64,000 nucleotides of DNA from Planotetraspora kaengkrachanensis (GCF_016862895.1 NZ_BONV01000013.1:1-64000), one strand, 5' to 3'. Positions 8,929 to 18,347 are shown, counted from the first letter of the stretch. Translations and numbers: made by a program. The notes: generated by a model from the sequence alone, not told the origin.

Positions 8929-10347
8929 TCACAACGACGAGACGGCGTCCGTTGTGCCGGGGAGACATTCCCGGTCGAGAACGACGTGGCAGGCCACGTG
9001 CAGCGCGAAGCGGGTCTGCGGGTCCGACAGGTCGGCGCCGAGCGCCTCGCTGATGCGCCTGATCCGGTGGGCCACCGCGTTCGGGTGCAGATTGAGCAGT
9101 TCCGCGGCCCGGGTCCGCGACCCCCAGCTGTCCAGATACGCCTTGAGGGTGGGCACGGCGTGATCCGCGAGCACGCCGAGGCCGTCCAGGGGGGCCAGCA
9201 TGTCCCGCGCGGCGACCAGTGCGCTGTCGCTGCCGCCCAGTTCGGCGAGGATCGCGTGGACCCCCAGCCGGTCGAACCTGGCCGCTTCGCCCGCGGCCGC
9301 CCTGGCGGCCGCCGCCCTCGCCTGCGACGCCGTACGGCGCAGCCCGTCCGGGCCGGGCTGGCAGGTGCCGATCCCCGCGGTCAGCCGCGGCCACGCGTCG
9401 GCCGGCAGATCTCCGGCGACCTGCTCATCCGTCGTCAGGAGGACGAGGATGCCGTCCTGCCAGCGGGTGACGAGCGGAGGGCCGGCGAGGTCCTCATTCC
9501 AGGAGGCCGTGGCCACCGCTCGGCGCACCTGCCGGGTCACGGCCTCGGCCGGCCCGGCGGGAGACGCGGGGTCACGCAGGAAGACCGCCACGTGCCAGCC
9601 TTCCACCGGCACGCCCTCGTGCCGTGCGCGGCGGGCCGCCGTCCGGACCTCCTTCACCCCGGCGCGCAGCAGGGCGAGCACCGCCTGTTCGCGTGCGCCC
9701 TCAGCGGCGCGCGCGGACGCGCGGACGCGGCCGAGGGTGGTGGCGACGACGCCCGCGACGATGGCGGCGGCGGGGTCCTCCCCGTCCCAGCACACATAGC
9801 CGTCGGGGCGGCCGTCGACCCGGATCACGGCGGAGTTGGCGGACGGTCCTGCGACCTCCGTCACGCCGTACTCGACGCCTATGGCGCCGGACGCCGCCCG
9901 GAGGATGTCGTCCTCCCCGGCCCCCTCGATGGCGCCGAGCCCTTCGATCGCGTCACGGGTGCGTCGCAGCAGAAGAGTGGGGTCGGCTCGCAGCACCGCG
10001 CTGAGCCCGAGGACGGTCTCAGAGAGCGGCTGGTCGGAGGCGCCCGTCAGCAGCGCGACTCCGGCCCTGCGCGCCGCGCCGACGATGTCCGGCGAGGTTC
10101 CCGACGGGCCGGGCACCACGATCGCGGCCAGTTCCCTCCGGCCGGCGACGGCCAGCGCCTCGAGGACGCCCGCGCCGTGCATGGCGTGACGGGACAGGAT
10201 GGCGAGCGCGCCCCGCGCGGCCGCCTCCAGTTCGCGCATCTCGTCGGCCAGGATGACGCTCTCGACCGCCCGGGCGTCCCAGGGGCCCGCGACGAGCGTC
10301 AGGCGCCGGCCCGCGGGCGTCCGAAGCAGGTCACTTACGTGGTGCAT
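8929..10347 (-). CDS. PucR family transcriptional regulator
   Basis: A 472-residue regulator of the PucR/CdaR type, proteins that often control purine, amide or amino-acid catabolism. The N-terminal region corresponds to the PucR ligand-sensing domain (AAIVVPGPSG, REL motifs), and the C-terminal helix-turn-helix is clear (LKAYLDSWGSRTRAAELL followed by HPNAVAHRIRRI). Start at ATG 10347 is supported by GGTGAGGT upstream; it overlaps the 3' end of the ATPase gene by 17 nt, so it is translated from the same message. Its position inside the operon, between transporter and hydrolase genes, suggests it senses the substrate or an intermediate. Confidence 0.88.
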   Translation of the reverse strand: MHHVSDLLRTPAGRRLTLVAGPWDARAVESVILADEMRELEAAARGALAILSRHAMHGAGVLEALAVAGRRELAAIVVPGPSGTSPDIVGAARRAGVALLTGASDQPLSETVLGLSAVLRADPTLLLRRTRDAIEGLGAIEGAGEDDILRAASGAIGVEYGVTEVAGPSANSAVIRVDGRPDGYVCWDGEDPAAAIVAGVVATTLGRVRASARAAEGAREQAVLALLRAGVKEVRTAARRARHEGVPVEGWHVAVFLRDPASPAGPAEAVTRQVRRAVATASWNEDLAGPPLVTRWQDGILVLLTTDEQVAGDLPADAWPRLTAGIGTCQPGPDGLRRTASQARAAAARAAAGEAARFDRLGVHAILAELGGSDSALVAARDMLAPLDGLGVLADHAVPTLKAYLDSWGSRTRAAELLNLHPNAVAHRIRRISEALGADLSDPQTRFALHVACHVVLDRECLPGTTDAVSSL

Positions 10348-11296
10348 GGGGGACCTCACCTTCGCGGGCCAGCACGTCCTCGGCGCGATGACATGCCACC
10401 ATACGCCCCTGTACGTCCCGGAACTGCGGTGCCTCCTTCCCACACACGTCGACGGCGAACGGGCACCGCAGCCGGAACGGGCAGCCGGACTCGGCCGGCG
10501 TCGCCTCGGTCCTACCGGCTGGGCGGGGCGGCTCTCCGCCCAGCCTCGGGACGGCGTCGCGCAACGCCAGGGTGTACGGATGGGCGGGACGGGTGAGCAG
10601 GTCCGTCGTCGGCCCCGACTCCACCACCCGGCCGGCGAACAACACGTGCGACGTACGGCAGAGCCGGTCGACGACGCCGAGGTTGTGCGTGATGAGCAGG
10701 TACCCGAGGCCGTGCTCGGCCGCGAGCCGCTCGAGCAGGTCGAGGATCCTCGCCTGGACGGTCACGTCGAGCGCGCTCGTCGGCTCGTCCAGCACGAGCA
10801 GGCGGGGCTCCACGGCCAGGGCGCGGGCGATCGCGACCCGCTGCCGCTGGCCACCCGACATCTGGTGGGGCCTGCGCCCGGTCAGGGCCGGATCGAGGCC
10901 GACGTCGGTCAGGAGTTCGGCCACCCTCGAGCGGCGGTCGGCCTTCGCCATCCTGTGGTGCGTCGTCAGCGCCTCGCCGATCGACGCCTCCACGGTCATC
11001 CTCGGGTCGAGCGCCTCGCTGCCGTCCTGGAAGACGGGCTGCACGTCACTGCGGAACCTGGCCCGCTCCTTGCGGTCGAGCGAGGTCAGGTCGCGAGAGC
11101 CGTACGTGATCGTGCCGGAGCGAGGACGCAGCAGGCCCAGCAGGGCGCGGGCGAGCGTGGTCTTGCCCGAGCCGCTCTCGCCGATGAGGCCGATTCCGCC
11201 CTCGCCGACCGACAGGCTGACGTCGTGGACGACGGCCGTGTGCCCGTAGGCCAGGGTGACCGCCTCCGCGCCCAGCACGGCGGGCCGCTCGCTCAT
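10331..11296 (-). CDS. Dpp/Opp-type ABC transporter ATP-binding protein (DppF-like)
   Basis: A 321-residue ATPase of an oligopeptide-type importer. Walker A is GESGSGKT (39-46), the signature is MSGGQ (146-150) and Walker B is LLVLDE (166-171). The C-terminal oligopeptide/dipeptide extension with its cysteine cluster (CPFRLRCPFAVDVC) is present, as in DppF/OppF. It overlaps the second ATPase gene by 4 nt. Together with that ATPase it would energise the DppB/DppC-like permease pair. Confidence 0.93.
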   Translation of the reverse strand: MSERPAVLGAEAVTLAYGHTAVVHDVSLSVGEGGIGLIGESGSGKTTLARALLGLLRPRSGTITYGSRDLTSLDRKERARFRSDVQPVFQDGSEALDPRMTVEASIGEALTTHHRMAKADRRSRVAELLTDVGLDPALTGRRPHQMSGGQRQRVAIARALAVEPRLLVLDEPTSALDVTVQARILDLLERLAAEHGLGYLLITHNLGVVDRLCRTSHVLFAGRVVESGPTTDLLTRPAHPYTLALRDAVPRLGGEPPRPAGRTEATPAESGCPFRLRCPFAVDVCGKEAPQFRDVQGRMVACHRAEDVLAREGEVPHAPRK

Positions 11297-12081
11297 GTCT
11301 CCTCCTCGCCCGGCCGCTCACCGGGGTCACCGGGGAGCCGGGGAACCGCCGCGATCAGCTCGCGTGTGTAGGCGTCACTCGGCCGGCTGAAGACGGCGTC
11401 GGCGTGGCCGCTCTCCACCACGGCTCCCTCCTTCATGACCACGACGCGGTCGGCGATCGTGGAGACGAGGGCCAGGTCGTGGGAGACGAGCAGCACGGCG
11501 AGGCCGCGCTCGTCACGCAGCCGCCGCAGCACGGCGACGACCTCCGCCTGCACGGTCACGTCGAGCGCGCTCGTCGGCTCGTCGGCCAGGACGACCTCGG
11601 CGCCGAGGGCGAGTGCCAGCGCGATGGCGAACCGCTGCGCCTGCCCTCCGGACACCTGGTGCGGATAGCGCCGGAGAATGAGGGGGTCGAGCAGCACCGC
11701 GGCGACCGCCTCCTCCGCCCGGCGTCGCGCCTCGCCGCCCTTGACCCCGTGCCGGGCGAGCGCGCGGCGCATCAGCGTGCCGAGCCGCATCGTGGGGTTG
11801 AGCGCGGCCTGCGGGCTCTGCATGACGAGCGCGGCCCGCGAACCGCGGATCCGCAGGAGGTCGGCGGGTGCGGCCGTGAGCACGTCGACGTCTCCGACAC
11901 GGATCTCACCGGAGACGGCCGCGCCCTCGACCAGGCCGAGCGTGGCGAGCAGCGTCGTCGTCTTGCCCGACCCGCTCTCGCCGACGATGGCCACGCACTC
12001 TCCTGCGGCCACGTCGAGTTCGGGTACGGACGCGATCACCCGGTCGCCGATCCTGACGGCGAGGTTCCTGATCCTGATCAT
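11293..12081 (-). CDS. Dpp/Opp-type ABC transporter ATP-binding protein (DppD-like)
   Basis: A 262-residue ATPase with Walker A GESGSGKT (34-41), signature VSGGQ (143-147) and Walker B VVLADE (163-168). The open frame extends far upstream, but that part is a shadow of the permease gene; ATG 12081 starts the conserved domain and overlaps the permease stop (ATGA). It is shorter than typical DppD because the C-terminal oligopeptide domain is reduced to about 15 residues. It is probably still functional, since all nucleotide-binding motifs are intact. Confidence 0.92.
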   Translation of the reverse strand: MIRIRNLAVRIGDRVIASVPELDVAAGECVAIVGESGSGKTTTLLATLGLVEGAAVSGEIRVGDVDVLTAAPADLLRIRGSRAALVMQSPQAALNPTMRLGTLMRRALARHGVKGGEARRRAEEAVAAVLLDPLILRRYPHQVSGGQAQRFAIALALALGAEVVLADEPTSALDVTVQAEVVAVLRRLRDERGLAVLLVSHDLALVSTIADRVVVMKEGAVVESGHADAVFSRPSDAYTRELIAAVPRLPGDPGERPGEEET

Positions 12082-12956
12082 CGCGCCAGCCTCGCCCTCA
12101 GTCCCTCGCCGAGCACGTTGAAGGCGAAGGCGGTGATGAGGATGGCCACGCCCGGGCAGGTGACCACCCACCAGTCGGTGGTGAACAGGGACTGGCCCTG
12201 CTGGACCATGAGCCCCCATTCGGAGGTCGGCTCGTGGGCGCCCAGGCCCAGATAGGAAAGGGCGGCCGCGGTGAGGATGACGCCACCGCCGTCGAGGGAC
12301 AACTGCACGAGGACCGGCGTCAGGGAGTTCGGCAGGACGTGCCGGAAGACGATGACCGGCGCAGGGACCCCCAGGCAGCGGGCGGAGTCGACGAACCCGC
12401 GGGTGGCCACCGAGGCCGCCACCGAGGCGGTGAGCCTGGCGTACCACGGCCACCAGGTGACGGAGATGGCCACGATCACCGTGGTGACGCTGGGCTGGAG
12501 CACCACGGCCAGGGCGAGCGAGAGCAGCAGCGCGGGGAACGCGAGGAAGATGTCGGTGATCCGCATGATCACGTCGCGCACCCAGCCTCCGGCGTATCCC
12601 GCCACGACGCCGAGGACGACCCCGACGACGCCGGAGATCACCAGCACCGCCACCGCGATCAGCAGCGAGGTCCGCGCGCCGTACAGGACCCGGCTGAGCA
12701 CGTCGCGGCCGACCTGGTCGGTCCCGAACCAGTGCGCTCCGCTCGGCGGCAGTAGCGCCTCCAGCGGATGCGTGGCCGAGCCGCCGTCCTCCGGGTACGG
12801 CGCGATCAGCGGGGCCAGCAGCGCGGCGAGCACGATGATCGCGAGCAGCACCGCGCCCACGGTGGCCAGCCGGTCCATGCCCGCAAGGCCGCGCAGTGCC
12901 GTACGGCGAAGCCGTGGCTGGAGCGTGGGAGCCCCGGCCGGGCCTGAGATGGTCAT
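12078..12956 (-). CDS. Dpp/Opp-type ABC transporter permease (DppC-like)
   Basis: A 292-residue inner-membrane permease with the N-terminal OppC-type region followed by about six hydrophobic segments. The DppC hallmarks HWFGTDQVGRDVLSRVLYGA and the EAA-like loop (ARCLGVPAPVIVFRHVLPN) are visible; the loop contacts the ATPases. It overlaps both neighbours by 4 nt, consistent with tightly coupled expression of a stoichiometric transporter. Confidence 0.94.
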   Translation of the reverse strand: MTISGPAGAPTLQPRLRRTALRGLAGMDRLATVGAVLLAIIVLAALLAPLIAPYPEDGGSATHPLEALLPPSGAHWFGTDQVGRDVLSRVLYGARTSLLIAVAVLVISGVVGVVLGVVAGYAGGWVRDVIMRITDIFLAFPALLLSLALAVVLQPSVTTVIVAISVTWWPWYARLTASVAASVATRGFVDSARCLGVPAPVIVFRHVLPNSLTPVLVQLSLDGGGVILTAAALSYLGLGAHEPTSEWGLMVQQGQSLFTTDWWVVTCPGVAILITAFAFNVLGEGLRARLAR

Positions 12957-13969
12957 CGCGACCTCACCCTCGGGTCGATCACGCCCTGGACCAGGTCCAC
13001 GGCCAGGTTGGCGACGACGTACAGGATCGCGACGAGCAGGGTGACCCCGGCGATCGCCGGGGTGTCCAGCGACCGGATGGAGTCGGCGGCGTAGCGGCCG
13101 AGCCCCGGCCAGTTGAACACGGCCTCGACGAGGAAGCCGTTCACGATCGAGTACGCGAAGACGAGGGCGATGAGCGACAACACCGGGTTGAGCGCCGGGC
13201 GTAGGGCGAAGCGGGTGAGCACCGAGGTCTCGCCGAAGCCGAGGGCGCGTTCCAGCCGGGCGTGGTCGCGGGACGACTCCTCGATCAGGGCGGCACGGGT
13301 CATCTGGGCGATGACGCCGGCCGGGTAGGCGGCGATCACCAGAGCGGGCAGCACGAGGTGTGCGAGGGTGCTGCCCAGGATCGGCCAGTTGCCGGTGAAC
13401 AGGGCGTCCACGGCGGTGATGTTCGTGTAGACGTGCAGCGGGCTCGTCTGGTCGAGGTTCGCGTCGTACTCCCCCGCGACCGGGAACCAGCCCAGGCCGC
13501 TGGCGAAGAGGGTCTGCAGAGCGAGGGCGAGCCAGAACACCGGCACGGAGACGGCCAGCATCGAGGAGACCCGAATCGACAGATCCGGAAATTTCCCCTT
13601 GTAGCGGGCGGCCGCGACCCCCAGCGGAATTCCCACGACGATCGCCACGACCAGCGCGGCGCCGACCAGCTCCAGGGACGCGGGGAACGCCTGGAACAGG
13701 TCGTCGCGGACCGGCCGGCGAGTGTGGAGGCTCGTGCCCCAGTCCCCCCCGAGCAGGTCACGCACGTAGTTCCAGAGCTGGACCGGCAGCGAGTCGTCCA
13801 GCCCGAACCGAGCGCGCGCCGCGGCGAGCTCCGCCGGCGACGCCCTCGGCCCCGCGTACGCCACGGCCGGGTCCCCGGGAACCAGCCGCATGATGACGAA
13901 CGTGAGGATGACCACGCCGGCCACGACCAGGATGGCCTGGCCGAGCCGGCGGGTCAGATAACGGAGCAT
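12953..13969 (-). CDS. Dpp/Opp-type ABC transporter permease (DppB-like)
   Basis: A 338-residue permease beginning MLRYLTRRLGQAILVVAGVV, the classic DppB first helix, with the FVIMRLVPGDP motif right after it. The EAA-like loop (ERALGFGETSVLTRFALRPA) lies near residue 250. It starts 3 nt after the stop of the binding-protein gene. It should form the transmembrane pore with the DppC-like subunit. Confidence 0.94.
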   Translation of the reverse strand: MLRYLTRRLGQAILVVAGVVILTFVIMRLVPGDPAVAYAGPRASPAELAAARARFGLDDSLPVQLWNYVRDLLGGDWGTSLHTRRPVRDDLFQAFPASLELVGAALVVAIVVGIPLGVAAARYKGKFPDLSIRVSSMLAVSVPVFWLALALQTLFASGLGWFPVAGEYDANLDQTSPLHVYTNITAVDALFTGNWPILGSTLAHLVLPALVIAAYPAGVIAQMTRAALIEESSRDHARLERALGFGETSVLTRFALRPALNPVLSLIALVFAYSIVNGFLVEAVFNWPGLGRYAADSIRSLDTPAIAGVTLLVAILYVVANLAVDLVQGVIDPRVRSR

Positions 13970-13972
13970 GCC

Positions 13973-15589
13973 TCAGGCACCGGGCTTGAGGTCGTAGACG
14001 AACACCACGTTCGGGTAGGCGGGGTTGTCCGCATACCCCTGGACCGACTTGGCGAAGGCCCGCTGGTAGTTCTGGACGTACGGCACCGCCACCGCGGCCT
14101 GCTCGCCGATGATCTTCGACTGGAGGTCGGCGTACGCCTTCTCGGCCCCCGGCTTGTCGATCGCGGTGAGCTCCGGCAGCGAGTCGATCTCCTTGTCGAT
14201 CGCGTCGTTCTTCATGTAGGAGAGGTTGAACGAGATGGGGTCCGCGCTGCGGAAGACGTTCACGAACCACGAGTAGGCGTCGGCGTAGTCCGGGTACCAG
14301 TACATGACGAAGATGTCCTGGCGCTTCGCCGTGTCCTTCGACTTGCCCTGGTCCCACTGCGTGGTCCACTGCAGCGGCTTGGCCGTCAGCTTGACGTTGA
14401 GCTTGTCGAGGGCCGACGTCAGCAGCGTGACGAGCACCTCCTGGTCGCTGTCGCCCTGGGCGTAGGTCAGGGTGAGGTCGAGCGGCTTGCCGCCCGGCCC
14501 GTAACCGGCCTCCTTGAGCAGCGCCTCGGCGCCCGGAAGGTCCTGCTTGGGCGCCTGGCCCGGCGTGAAGCCGAGCAGACCGTCCGGCACCAGGCCGCTG
14601 GCCTGCACCCCGGCGCCCTTCAGCGCGGCGACCAGACCGTCGTAGTCGATGGACTTCTGGATCGCCTGCCGGAGCCTGACGTCCTTGAGCGGGCCGCTCT
14701 CGGTGTTGAACAGCGCCAGCAGGTTCTGGAACGAGGGCGTCTGCGAGGTCTGCACGTTGGCGGTGCCGCTCGCCTGCTGGAACAGCTGGGAGTTGAGGCG
14801 CTGGACGAAGCTGACCTCACCCCGCTGCAACAGCTGCCACGCGGTCGTGAGCTCGGGGGTGACCCGGAAGGCGATCTTGGAGTAGTGCTGGCCGCTCCAG
14901 CCGCCCCAGTAGCCGTCGAACTTCTTCAGCGTGAGCTCGGTCTCCTGGCCCTTCTGCCAGGAGTCGATCGTGTACGGCCCCGAGCCGGCGTCGTGTCCCT
15001 CGTTGAACCACTTGCCCAGGTCGCCCGTGGCGGCGGTGGTGTCGTAGATGTAGGACGCGTATCCGGCGGAGGCGACCAGGTCGAGCGCCGTCGGGTACTT
15101 CAGCTTGATCACCAGCGTGGTGGCGTCCTTGGCCTCGATCGTGTCGACCGCGCCCCAGATGTAGGCGGCGCCCTGGCCGACCTTGATGGTGCGCTCGATG
15201 GAGGCCTTGGCCGCCGCGGCGTCGAGCGGCTTGCCGGTGTGGAACTGCACGCCCGGCCGGAGCGTGAAGGTCCACTCCTTGCCGTCCGGCGAGCTGGTCC
15301 AGGACGTCGCGAGCCGGGGCTCCGCCTTCTTGGTCTGCGGGTTGTACCTCGTCAGCGACTCGTAGACGTTCTCCATCGCGATGATCTCGTTGGAGTACGA
15401 GCTCGCGGGGTCCCAGTCCGTGACCACGTCGAGGTTGGGGACATATGTGAAAGTGGCGTCAGCCGCGCTCTGAGACGTGCCCGCCTGCGGGGAGTCTTCG
15501 GCGCCGCGGACCTTGCCACCACCACACGCGGAGGTGAGGGCCACGACGGCCACGGCTCCCGCCGCGAGCAGACGCTTGTGCCAGCGCAT
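13973..15589 (-). CDS. ABC transporter solute-binding lipoprotein, family 5
   Basis: A 538-residue extracellular binding protein for the importer encoded immediately downstream. The start is ATG 15589 (AAGGA upstream); the frame is open further but that part is not coding. The signal ends in a lipobox (LTSAC, Cys22), so the mature protein is tethered to the membrane outer face. SBP_bac_5 features are present throughout (GKPLDAAAAKASIERT, DAGSGPYTIDSW, VRLRQAIQKSIDYD). It is a close paralogue of the orphan protein at 915-2510. The ligand is unknown; operon context suggests a cyclic amide or a peptide containing one. Confidence 0.94.
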   Translation of the reverse strand: MRWHKRLLAAGAVAVVALTSACGGGKVRGAEDSPQAGTSQSAADATFTYVPNLDVVTDWDPASSYSNEIIAMENVYESLTRYNPQTKKAEPRLATSWTSSPDGKEWTFTLRPGVQFHTGKPLDAAAAKASIERTIKVGQGAAYIWGAVDTIEAKDATTLVIKLKYPTALDLVASAGYASYIYDTTAATGDLGKWFNEGHDAGSGPYTIDSWQKGQETELTLKKFDGYWGGWSGQHYSKIAFRVTPELTTAWQLLQRGEVSFVQRLNSQLFQQASGTANVQTSQTPSFQNLLALFNTESGPLKDVRLRQAIQKSIDYDGLVAALKGAGVQASGLVPDGLLGFTPGQAPKQDLPGAEALLKEAGYGPGGKPLDLTLTYAQGDSDQEVLVTLLTSALDKLNVKLTAKPLQWTTQWDQGKSKDTAKRQDIFVMYWYPDYADAYSWFVNVFRSADPISFNLSYMKNDAIDKEIDSLPELTAIDKPGAEKAYADLQSKIIGEQAAVAVPYVQNYQRAFAKSVQGYADNPAYPNVVFVYDLKPGA

Positions 15590-15618
15590 TTGTGGGGGTT
15601 CCTTTCGTTTCCACCGGC

Positions 15619-17172
15619 CTACCGGCTGAGAGGGCCGGCAGCCTTTACCTGCAGGCGCACAGCCGGCTCCGGCAGGTAGCTGAGGGGGATCTCGCTGAGC
15701 TCCACGATCTGGACCGACGCCGGATCGGCCCCGGCGGCGACGGCTCTCGCGGCCGCCTCCTCCTTGGCCTTCTCGATCAAGGCGGCACGGGCGGCTCCGC
15801 CGTTTCCGGTCGGCACGATCGTTTCGAGCCGGCCGCTCGCGAGCGCGATCGCCGCGCCGACCGCGTTGGCGACCTCCGCGTGGCGCGGCCGGATCACCTC
15901 GCTCGCCCCAGGAATGTGCTCCGCCAGCAGCAACGCTCCGCCGCCCACCGCGATGAGCGGCCGGTCGGCCTTCCCCAGCGCCACCCGGTCGACCGCGTCC
16001 GCGACGAGCTCGTCGGCCCGCGCCACGGCCTCGGCCAGCCGGTCGCGCCACCGGTCAGGAACGCCGTGGGTGCCGACGACCCCTCTGCCGACGGCCACCG
16101 CGGCGTCGGTCATCGTCGGGGTCGGCCCGCCGAACACCAGGGCCTCCTGCCCGATCCGGTAGCCGACCGACCGCGGCTCGGCGCCGACCATAGTGCCCCC
16201 GCCGAGGGCGATCGACAGGATGTCGGGCATCCGGAAGTTGGTCGTGACGCCGCCGATCTCCACGGCCGCGGCGGACTCCCGCGGGAACCCGCCGACCAGG
16301 ACGCCGAGGTCCGTCGAGGTGCCGCCGACGTCGGCGACGATCGCGTCCTCCACTCCGGACAGGTAGGCCGCGCCCCGCAGGGAGTTGGCCGGCCCCGAAC
16401 CGATGGTCAGCACGGGATAACGGGCGGCGTAGTCGACGGCCATCAGCGTGCCGTCGTTCTGGGCGAAGAAGGTCTCCACCTTCAGCCCGCGCGACTCCAG
16501 CGCGTCCTGAAGGGCGGTGGTCACGTCACGCGCGACGCCGTACAGGGCGGCGTTGAGCACCGTGGCGTTCTCCCGCTCGAGCAGCCCGAGCGAGCCGATC
16601 TCGTGGCTCAGGCTGACCGCGACGTCACCGAGCTCGGCGCGGATGATCTCGGCGACCAGGTTCTCCTGGTCCGCGCTGCCCGGGCTGAAGACCCCCGCGA
16701 CGGCGATGGCGTCGGCCCCGCTCCCCACCTCGGCGAGGAACCGCTTGACCGCGTCCGTGTCGAGCGGCGCGATCGGCCGCCCGTCGACGAAGTGCCCGCC
16801 GCGCACGATCGCCGTGCCCGCCGCCACCACGTCCTTGAGATCCGCGGGCCAGTCGCTCAGCGGAGGCACGGACGTCGTCGCGGGCGCGCCCAGCCGCAAC
16901 ACGGCGACCCGCCCGAGCGCACGGCGCTCCAGGATGGCGTTGGTCGCGTGGGTCGTCCCCAGCATGACGCGGGTCACCAGTGAGGGGTCGTCGAGCTCGC
17001 CGAGGACGGCGTCCAGCGCGGCGCGCAGACCCTCGGTCACGTCGGGGCTGGTGGGCCGCTTGGCGGTGGCCACGACGGCGTCGGTCTCGTCGAGCACCAC
17101 GGCGTCGGTGTTGGTGCCGCCGACGTCGATCCCGACGCGGAGGCGAGTGCGCTGGTCAGGTCGCTCGCTCAT
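15619..17172 (-). CDS. short hydantoinase/oxoprolinase family ATPase
   Basis: A 517-residue protein carrying the Hydantoinase_A N-terminal and central ASKHA domains: VGIDVGGTNTDAVVLDE near residue 10, LGTTHATNAI, and DVGGTSTDLGVL in the middle. It is about 150 residues shorter than the HyuA encoded in the same operon and lacks that protein's C-terminal domain. Proteins of this shape usually pair with a DUF917 protein, and here the DUF917 gene is directly upstream with a 4-nt overlap. It is probably a second, distinct ATP-dependent hydrolase component for the same pathway; the reaction is unproven. Confidence 0.88.
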   Translation of the reverse strand: MSERPDQRTRLRVGIDVGGTNTDAVVLDETDAVVATAKRPTSPDVTEGLRAALDAVLGELDDPSLVTRVMLGTTHATNAILERRALGRVAVLRLGAPATTSVPPLSDWPADLKDVVAAGTAIVRGGHFVDGRPIAPLDTDAVKRFLAEVGSGADAIAVAGVFSPGSADQENLVAEIIRAELGDVAVSLSHEIGSLGLLERENATVLNAALYGVARDVTTALQDALESRGLKVETFFAQNDGTLMAVDYAARYPVLTIGSGPANSLRGAAYLSGVEDAIVADVGGTSTDLGVLVGGFPRESAAAVEIGGVTTNFRMPDILSIALGGGTMVGAEPRSVGYRIGQEALVFGGPTPTMTDAAVAVGRGVVGTHGVPDRWRDRLAEAVARADELVADAVDRVALGKADRPLIAVGGGALLLAEHIPGASEVIRPRHAEVANAVGAAIALASGRLETIVPTGNGGAARAALIEKAKEEAAARAVAAGADPASVQIVELSEIPLSYLPEPAVRLQVKAAGPLSR

Positions 17173-18239
17173 GGCGCGATCTTTTCGACGGGGAGGTAGT
17201 CGAGGTCGTAGCCGAAGGCTCGCGGACCGGCCGTCTCCAGGCCCTTGGGCGTGCGCCACAGCGGGTCACAGGGCCACGCGAGCACGGTCACCCGCTGACC
17301 ATAGCGGAGGCCCTCCGTCTGGATGGCGGTGGCCGCCTGAGTATCCACAACTGTGATCAAATCGGGCACCATCGCTCTCACCCGGCCGTCTTCGACGGCC
17401 ACCAGATTCTCGTTCTGGATCTCCAGGCCGAGCGTCCTTCCGCGGTCGTCTCCGGTTCCCTCGATCGTCACCGTGCCCCGCGCGAACCCGCCGGTGGTCC
17501 GCCGGTCCAGATCGGCGATCTTGCCCGTGATGAGCCGTACGGCGCCGAGTTCGTCCTGCAGGGCGGCCAGCGGGTCCTGCGCGCCCTCGGTGGCCTTGCC
17601 GATGGCGATGGCCCGGCTCACGGTCCCCTCGATCACCGCGCCCTGGCACTCGGCCGCCGTGATGACGTAGTCGGCCATCAGCGCGCTGGAGCCGGACGCC
17701 ACGGCGACGGCCCGGGCGATCTGCTCCGACCACAGGCCGTCGACCGGGCGGATCGTCACGACGTTGCCGACGACGTCAGACATGATCACGAGGTTGGCCG
17801 GCAATCCGGCCACGTACATGGACACCATCTGGACCTCGGGGAACGCGCGTCCCATCGCGTCGGCGTCCAGCAGCGGCAGGCCGAGCCTGGCCGCCCACGC
17901 CACCGGGGCCACTCCGTTCCCGCCGCCGATCTCCGATGACATCACGGCCGCCGGAGGCCGTCCGAAGATCCGCTCGACCTCGTCGCGGATCCGCACCGGC
18001 TCGTCCTCGGCGTGGATCATCTCGTGGCTCACGGTCGGCGCGCCGATGCCGGAGAGCGGGAGGACCAGGGCGTCGTCGGGGAGTTCCGCGAGCCGGACGA
18101 GCGGGACCTCGCCGTACTCGAGGATGGCCCGGCGTGCGGCCAGCCCCCCTGCGCGGACGTCGCCGCCGCCCCCCGTCCCGAGCACTGCGCAACCGCGGGC
18201 CAGGGCGGGCACGTCGTCAATTGATATGCGGGCCTGCAT
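17169..18239 (-). CDS. DUF917 family protein
   Basis: A 356-residue DUF917 protein, a family later named for S-methyl-thiohydantoin desulfurase and commonly encoded next to hydantoinase-type ATPases. Recognisable blocks are ALARGCAVLGTGGGGDV near the N terminus, the IGGGNGVAP motif, and LPLLDADAMGRAFPE. I place the start at ATG 18239 (GAAGG eight nt upstream); a GTG six codons earlier is the alternative. It is the first gene of the operon and follows a palindromic candidate operator. It probably acts with the short oxoprolinase-like protein on a cyclic amide or thiohydantoin-like compound (inference). Confidence 0.87.
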   Translation of the reverse strand: MQARISIDDVPALARGCAVLGTGGGGDVRAGGLAARRAILEYGEVPLVRLAELPDDALVLPLSGIGAPTVSHEMIHAEDEPVRIRDEVERIFGRPPAAVMSSEIGGGNGVAPVAWAARLGLPLLDADAMGRAFPEVQMVSMYVAGLPANLVIMSDVVGNVVTIRPVDGLWSEQIARAVAVASGSSALMADYVITAAECQGAVIEGTVSRAIAIGKATEGAQDPLAALQDELGAVRLITGKIADLDRRTTGGFARGTVTIEGTGDDRGRTLGLEIQNENLVAVEDGRVRAMVPDLITVVDTQAATAIQTEGLRYGQRVTVLAWPCDPLWRTPKGLETAGPRAFGYDLDYLPVEKIAP

Positions 18240-18305
18240 GGCGGGAGCCTTCACCACTCACCGGCCCGAACTCAATGTCACGCTTCGACACCACTCCGAC
18301 ATACG

Positions 18306-18322
18306 TTGTCGTATCACGACAA
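18306..18322. promoter_or_regulatory. perfect palindrome upstream of the hydantoin operon
   Basis: TTGTCGT-atc-ACGACAA is a perfect 7-3-7 inverted repeat about 67 nt upstream of the DUF917 start. An overlapping inverted repeat ATACG/CGTAT spans 18301-18314. This looks like a dimeric regulator's operator, perhaps for the PucR protein or a GntR/TetR-type factor; which one is unknown. Confidence 0.5.
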
Positions 18323-18347
18323 AAGGCATATCGACCAGCGGAAACGC

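Noticed and set aside
13262-15679. Plus-strand frame of 805 codons opposite the permease and binding protein genes
   Set aside because: Shadow frame; the minus-strand genes have intact family motifs and signals.
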